From positions 1-64,000 of the forward strand of contig JAFZKN010000002.1 in the NCBI GenBank assembly GCA_017553635.1: 64,000 bases of DNA, written 5' to 3'. Within the stretch, counting starts at the first letter, position 1. Each line of letters begins with the position of its first letter. Both the position numbers and the translations under genes were made by a program. The DNA comes from Treponema sp. (GTDB lineage: Bacteria > Spirochaetota > Spirochaetia > Treponematales > Treponemataceae). A model generated the notes under the pieces. That model saw only the letters and a program-made list of their open reading frames with translations. It did not search any database and had not been told where the DNA came from. This document shows positions 59,915 to 64,000 of this stretch, piece by piece.

Positions 59915-61741
59915 CTATTTTTTAGGAATTGTAATCGGTAAAACCCCCTCCGGATTTACCTGTCCTGAGATTACAGCCGCCATTGCTTCCAAGCTGAACG
60001 GAGAATAACTGTAACCAAAAAGAACTGTATCTGCCCAATCAAGATTAAAACTCAAAACAGGAGACATAATTGAAAATACTACAATCTGTTTTCCGCGTTC
60101 CTTAAGAGGCTTTAATGATTCAGCAATTTTATAAGAATTTTTATCCCAAACACAGATGAAAATCGTATCACACGTTGCAGCAACAGAAGGCATGTTGTCT
60201 ATCCAGTACTGCGTTTCATTCGGTCCGACATTGTAAGAAATTCTTACATCGGCTGTTAAAGGATAATATTTTTTCATTCCGGAAAAGAACGAAGGCTCAG
60301 AACCTGCAAGCAGTACTTTTTTATTTTCTGACGGAACAAAAGGATAACCGTCTGCTTTATAAAAAGTAATTGAACGGCATGCCTGGTCAAAAAAGAATTT
60401 CTGTCCTTCCCTGTCAGGAACAAGCTCTGCAATTTTATTTACATCAGGATAAAGCGGAGCCGACTGTGAGTTTTTAAAATAATTCAACTTAATTTCTATT
60501 ACGCGTCGTGCTGCACGCTCAACCTTTGCACGGAACTCAGGATTTGTCCTCATGCGTTCAAGATTACTTGTCCAGAGAGGCTCATCAAGCTGTGCAGTTG
60601 TCGAAGAAATTACGATATCGTTTCCCGCATCAATTGCCATGCGGAATGCATTCTTTAATGAACCTGCATAAAGTGTATCGCCGTTCATCATCATGTCATC
60701 AGTTATGATAAGACCTTTATAGCCAAGCTGCTTTCTTAAAATCTCCTGAAGAAAAAATTCAGAAAGGGAAGCAGGCTCGCCGTTTTCCCTGATTTTAGGA
60801 AAGCTCAAATGTCCTGACATGATTGCAGGAATGTCTGCGTTGATTAAATATTTAAACGGAACAAGCTCGCGATTTTCAAAGGTTTCTAAATCTGCCTGAA
60901 TGCTTGGAAGATAAACGTGCGAATCGTTTTCTGTATCTCCGTGCCCCGGAAAATGCTTTGCAGTAGGAATGATTCCTGCATCCATACTTCCTGCAGCAAA
61001 CGCAACTCCTAAAAGCCCTGCCTTCTGCGGATCTTCTCCAAATGAACGCGTTCCGATGATAGTTGATTTCTGATCTGTAAATAAATCTACAGTCGGTGCA
61101 AAATTTAAATTTATTCCGAGTGCTGCAATTTCGCGGCAGATATAAAATGCCGACCAGTATGAATCAATCGGATAACCTCCGGCACCGATACTCAAATTTC
61201 CTGGAGTGATGCTTGTGCTTCCTTTAACGTGTCTTATCCATCCGCCTTCCTGGTCAGTTGCAACAAAAAGCGGAATTTTAAATCTTCTTGTCTGAGCTTT
61301 TTTCTGCAAAGCAGCAATTGATTTTGCAACAAGAATTGTGTTGTCTGTATTCCATCCGAAAACCTTTACACTTCCAAGTCCGCGTTCTAAAACCCACGAG
61401 TTAAGTAAATCAGAAGGCTCAGCACCTGCCCATCCGAACATAAGAATCTGCGAATAGAGTTCTTCGTCAGTCATTCTTTTTGCAATGACATACGCAAGTT
61501 CAGCATTAGGATAATCGCTCCAGAAATTTATGTCGTCAGGATATTTTGAAAGGTCAAGATTTAAATCTACATCGGCACTGTTATGCGAAATCGTGCTCAT
61601 TAAATTTTTATCTGTCTTTTTATTTTTTAAAGCTGAATTTTCATAAGAAGGTGAACTCTGACAAAAAACTGACGGGCATGTTAAAAACAAAAGCGTGAGA
61701 AAAAATATATAAAAACTATTTTTAACTTTTTTCAAATTCAT
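59915..61741 (-). CDS. Secreted glycoside hydrolase family 3 beta-N-acetylhexosaminidase-like enzyme
   Basis: 608 residues. A signal peptide (to about Cys27, which may be lipidated) is followed by a GH3 barrel: ATDQEGGWIRHV (161-172), KHFPGHGDTENDSH (262-275), the NagZ-type catalytic loop, and the nucleophile in ITDDMMMNG (Asp348 or 349). A C-terminal alpha/beta sandwich follows. Family members of this branch release N-acetylhexosamine from peptidoglycan or chitin fragments. Exported, so it would act in the periplasm or outside. 14 bases downstream of trxB; no clear ribosome site. Confidence 0.88.
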   Translation of the reverse strand: MNLKKVKNSFYIFFLTLLFLTCPSVFCQSSPSYENSALKNKKTDKNLMSTISHNSADVDLNLDLSKYPDDINFWSDYPNAELAYVIAKRMTDEELYSQILMFGWAGAEPSDLLNSWVLERGLGSVKVFGWNTDNTILVAKSIAALQKKAQTRRFKIPLFVATDQEGGWIRHVKGSTSITPGNLSIGAGGYPIDSYWSAFYICREIAALGINLNFAPTVDLFTDQKSTIIGTRSFGEDPQKAGLLGVAFAAGSMDAGIIPTAKHFPGHGDTENDSHVYLPSIQADLETFENRELVPFKYLINADIPAIMSGHLSFPKIRENGEPASLSEFFLQEILRKQLGYKGLIITDDMMMNGDTLYAGSLKNAFRMAIDAGNDIVISSTTAQLDEPLWTSNLERMRTNPEFRAKVERAARRVIEIKLNYFKNSQSAPLYPDVNKIAELVPDREGQKFFFDQACRSITFYKADGYPFVPSENKKVLLAGSEPSFFSGMKKYYPLTADVRISYNVGPNETQYWIDNMPSVAATCDTIFICVWDKNSYKIAESLKPLKERGKQIVVFSIMSPVLSFNLDWADTVLFGYSYSPFSLEAMAAVISGQVNPEGVLPITIPKK

Positions 61742-61755
61742 TTTAAAACCAGATT

Positions 61756-62694
61756 TTATTTTTTATCATCTTTAATTTTCATGACGTAAGAAATTGCTGA
61801 ATGCGCTGCAATCGCACCATCGCTTACTGCAGTTACAACCTGGCGGAACGGCTTTGAACGGATGTCACCTGCTGCGTACATTCCGCTCATAAGAGTCTGC
61901 ATTTCATCATCTGTTTTAATGTAACCACCTTCATCTTTAGGAAGCATTTCAACAAGCTCTGTAACAGGATGCATTCCGGCAAAAATAAAAACTGCATCAC
62001 ACGAATGCTCAGTAACGGCGGCGTCGACAGTGCTTTCCAACTCAATCGACTGAACACGGCCCTCACCCTTTATCTGTTTAACTTTCGAATTAAAAATTAC
62101 TTTAACCTTTGGATTTGCAAGAAGTCTGTCTGCAACTGCTTTCTGCGCACGAAGAGTATCGCGTCTGTGAACAAGAGTAATGTCATCGCTCAGTGTCGAA
62201 AGGAACATTGCTTCGTCACACGCACTGTCTCCGCCGCCTATTACGAAAATCTTTTTTCCTTTAAAGAAAGGTCCGTCGCATGTAGCGCAGTATGAAACAC
62301 CGCGGCCTTCAAGTTCTGCTTCGCCAGGTACACCAAGCTTTCTGTGACTTGCACCTGTTGCAATTAAAAGTGCGTAAGAAGAATATTTTTCTTTTCCGCA
62401 GTAAACCGTAAAAACGTCAGAAATTTTATCGATTGACGAAACCGCCTTCTGAATTACAACAGCACCAAAGCTTTCTGCCTGTTCTTTCATGTTGACGCAG
62501 AACTGAGTGCCCGACACAGAAGGATAAAGTCCCGGATAATTTTCGAGAGTCGGAATCGTAAGTGCCTGACCGCCCGGCATCGAAACGTCAATAACCAGCG
62601 TCTTAAGCCCGCCGCGCGCTGCATACTGGGCACTTGAAAGCCCCGCAACCCCGGCACCAATTATTATATAATCGTAAAAAGTTTCTTCACTCAT
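61756..62694 (-). CDS. trxB: Thioredoxin reductase
   Basis: 312 residues. FAD loop IIIGAGVAGLSSA (10-22), redox centre CATC (136-139) in SYCATCDGPFFKG, NADPH loop IGGGDSACDEA, and a final MYAAGDIRSKPFRQVVTAVSDG. It passes electrons from NADPH to thioredoxin in the cytoplasm. ATG 62694 is chosen since TATAAT (62707-62702) ends seven bases upstream; the in-frame sequence before it crosses the promoter. First gene of an operon with GH3 and a membrane protein. Confidence 0.95.
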   Translation of the reverse strand: MSEETFYDYIIIGAGVAGLSSAQYAARGGLKTLVIDVSMPGGQALTIPTLENYPGLYPSVSGTQFCVNMKEQAESFGAVVIQKAVSSIDKISDVFTVYCGKEKYSSYALLIATGASHRKLGVPGEAELEGRGVSYCATCDGPFFKGKKIFVIGGGDSACDEAMFLSTLSDDITLVHRRDTLRAQKAVADRLLANPKVKVIFNSKVKQIKGEGRVQSIELESTVDAAVTEHSCDAVFIFAGMHPVTELVEMLPKDEGGYIKTDDEMQTLMSGMYAAGDIRSKPFRQVVTAVSDGAIAAHSAISYVMKIKDDKK

Positions 62695-62701
62695 GGCGGG
62701 C

Positions 62702-62710
62702 ATTATAGCA
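62702..62710 (-). promoter_or_regulatory. trxB extended -10 promoter, leaderless
   Basis: TGCTATAAT on the minus strand (62710-62702), seven bases before the ATG; no Shine-Dalgarno and only a weak -35. Confidence 0.65.
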
Positions 62711-62746
62711 TGAAAAACAAGGCTAAAACTAGTAGGAGAGAGGGAT

Positions 62747-62884
62747 AAAAAAAGGAGGCCGTAGCCTCCTCTTGTCATTTGTGATTACTATTTATATTCA
62801 CGCAAAAATTTCAATGAATATAAAAGCATTTTGCGGAAACTAAAAGTTTCCTTGTTAGCAGGTTGACCGCAAAAATTAATCAGT
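62747..62884 (-). ncRNA. Candidate tracrRNA for the adjacent Cas9
   Basis: No ORF, but a complete transcription unit on the minus strand: promoter TTGACA-17-TATATT (62919-62891), expected start near 62884, a hairpin GGAAACT/AGTTTCC (62835-62851; alternative outer pairing TTTTGCGG 62829-62836 with CCGCAAAA 62867-62874), a 10-bp stem TTTATATTCA/TGAATATAAA (62791-62800/62815-62824) and the terminator AGGAGGC/GCCTCCT (62753-62759/62764-62770) with T-run. Position next to cas9, length of about 138 bases and the stem-loop-terminator order fit a tracrRNA; the anti-repeat should be in its 5' third. No CRISPR repeat is in the window to confirm it. Confidence 0.65.
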
Positions 62885-62890
62885 TGTTTA

Positions 62891-62941
62891 AATATAAACC
62901 AGTAAATAAAATTTGTCAAATTTGAGATGGAATGCTATACT
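62891..62941. promoter_or_regulatory. Divergent cas9 and small-RNA promoters with overlapping -35 boxes
   Basis: Plus (cas9): TTGTCA (62913-62918), 17 bases, TATACT (62936-62941) with TG extension. Minus (small RNA): TTGACA (62919-62914), 17 bases, TATATT (62896-62891). The -35 boxes share TTTGTCAAA at 62912-62920. Confidence 0.7.
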
Positions 62942-62956
62942 TAAGTAGAGGTTTAT

Positions 62957-64000
62957 ATGAAATATCGACTGGGTTTAGATTTAGGAACAAATTCCATCGG
63001 CTGGAGTATTTTTTCACTTGATGACGAAAATAATGTTATCGAACTTAAAGATTTAGGAGTAAGAATCTTTTCAGACGGAAGAGATCCAAAAACCAAGGAA
63101 CCACTTGCAGTCGCACGCAGAACTGCGCGTTCACAAAGAAAACTCATATATCGAAGAAAAATTCGAAGAAAACAAGTATTTAGATTATTACTGTCACAAA
63201 GTCTTTTCCCTGCTGCAAAAGAAGAATGTCTTTCACTAAAATCTGCCAATCCATATAAATTAAGAATTAAGGCACTTGACGAAAAGCTAGAACCTTATGA
63301 ACTGGGAAGAGCATTGTTCAATCTTGCAGTTAGAAGAGGATTTAAAAGTAATAGAAAAGATGGGTCCAGAGAAGAAACTTCTGAAAAAAAAACGACAGGT
63401 GAAATTAAATCACAAGCTGATATGCAAAATGCTTTAGACAAAGCAATAAAAGAAAGCGGATACCGAACTATTACAGAATTTCTATATAAAATGCAGGATA
63501 AAAATGGCGGAACAAGATTTACGCCAGGGAGAATGACATATTATCCTACTCGGAAAATGTATGAAGATGAATTTAATAAAATTCGTTCTGCACAAGAAAA
63601 GTATTATCCTACAATAGATTGGGATGCAATCTTTAAAGCAATATTTTATCAACGTCCTTTAAAAGCACAGCAACGCGGTTACTGTATCTATGAAAAAGAC
63701 AAGGAGAGAACCTTTAAAGCAATGCCATGCGCTCAGAAGTTAAGAATTCTGCAAGACATTGGAAACCTTGCCTATTATGACGGTATTTCAAAGGTTAAAA
63801 AAGAATTAAATGATGACCAGGATAAAATTTTATATGACTTATTCAATTCAAAAGACAAAGTTTCTTTTGACCAGATTAGAAAAGCATTGAACTTGCCAGA
63901 AACATATTCTTTTAACCTAGAAGAAAACCGAGATTCGTTAATTGGAAATCCTACCGCTGTAAAAATGAGGAGCAAAAATCGATTTGGAAAGCTTTGGGAC
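62957..64000 (+). CDS. cas9: Type II CRISPR nuclease Cas9, N-terminal 348 residues
   Basis: The frame is open to the window end, so the REC lobe end, RuvC-II/III, HNH and PAM-interacting domains are outside. RuvC-I: YRLGLDLGTNSIGWSIFSLD with catalytic Asp8. The Arg-rich bridge helix lies at about 52-78 (VARRTARSQRKLIYRRKIRR). GVRIFSDGRDPKTKEPLAVA and GRALFNLAVRRGFKSNRKDG, then FYQRPLKAQQRGYCIYEKDK, are the wording of the compact type II-C Cas9 branch. It cuts DNA guided by crRNA:tracrRNA. AGAGG precedes the ATG; leader only about 9 bases. Confidence 0.93.
   Translation, partial: MKYRLGLDLGTNSIGWSIFSLDDENNVIELKDLGVRIFSDGRDPKTKEPLAVARRTARSQRKLIYRRKIRRKQVFRLLLSQSLFPAAKEECLSLKSANPYKLRIKALDEKLEPYELGRALFNLAVRRGFKSNRKDGSREETSEKKTTGEIKSQADMQNALDKAIKESGYRTITEFLYKMQDKNGGTRFTPGRMTYYPTRKMYEDEFNKIRSAQEKYYPTIDWDAIFKAIFYQRPLKAQQRGYCIYEKDKERTFKAMPCAQKLRILQDIGNLAYYDGISKVKKELNDDQDKILYDLFNSKDKVSFDQIRKALNLPETYSFNLEENRDSLIGNPTAVKMRSKNRFGKLWD

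Noticed and set aside
62747..62956. CRISPR array next to cas9
   Set aside because: No direct repeats of 20-40 bases with spacers occur; the region contains only inverted repeats.

Overview
The window looks like chromosomal DNA from a spirochaete, most likely a Treponema. Several features point that way together: a FabV/TER-type trans-2-enoyl reductase, lipoproteins with relaxed lipoboxes, a DUF6273 lipoprotein, Rpn-type PD-(D/E)XK transposases, a split MetH and a Cas9 of the kind found in spirochaetes. No rRNA or tRNA gene was seen, so the genus is an inference. Coding is moderately AT-rich, on both strands, in short operons.

Layout. 1-7.5 kb is an accessory region: a flavodoxin-fold oxidoreductase cut by the left edge, two gene remnants (nitroreductase, hexapeptide acetyltransferase), an immunity-protein-like ORF, an ankyrin protein, a DUF3795 protein, four GNAT acetyltransferases and an aminoglycoside-phosphotransferase-like kinase. 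An unusual set of nested hairpins lies at 4.1-4.36 kb. 7.8-12.2 kb holds lipid genes (fabF-fabV operon and a medium-chain acyl-CoA synthetase), followed by a sodium:solute symporter. 14-16.4 kb has a DUF6273 lipoprotein and the first Rpn transposase behind a repeated element. 16.5-19.7 kb is an RNA-modification and regulator cluster (rlmB-like, ychJ-like, tetR, rlmL-like). 19.9-25.9 kb has a DUF4236 membrane protein, MgtC, an SDR-like protein, a dicarboxylate-type symporter, an amino-acid binding lipoprotein and a class 3 lipase. 25.9-30.5 kb is glgX-glgP (glycogen breakdown). 30.6-31.9 kb has two more repeat copies and the second Rpn gene. 32.1-35.0 kb is a small accessory cluster of two exported transglutaminase-like proteins and an XRE regulator with palindromic operators.

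35.1-48.1 kb is mostly core: S1-domain protein, low-molecular-weight phosphatase, an adenylating enzyme, deoD, then ptsI-der-merR-rsm22, and fadD. 48.3-54.2 kb forms a cobalamin/methionine unit: a BtuFCD-like importer facing a divergent pair that encodes the MetH reactivation domain and a MetH lacking that domain. Then come an FGE-fold lipoprotein, xylB, purC, a DTW-domain protein, and trxB followed by a secreted GH3 enzyme and a membrane protein. At the right edge starts a type II cas9 (348 codons visible), with a divergently transcribed small RNA upstream that has the promoter, hairpins and terminator expected of a tracrRNA.

Two promoter habits recur. Many strong -10 boxes end 6-7 bases before the ATG with no Shine-Dalgarno sequence, which suggests leaderless mRNAs. 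Divergent pairs often share or overlap their -35 hexamers. All functional calls come from reading motifs by eye; no database search was run.
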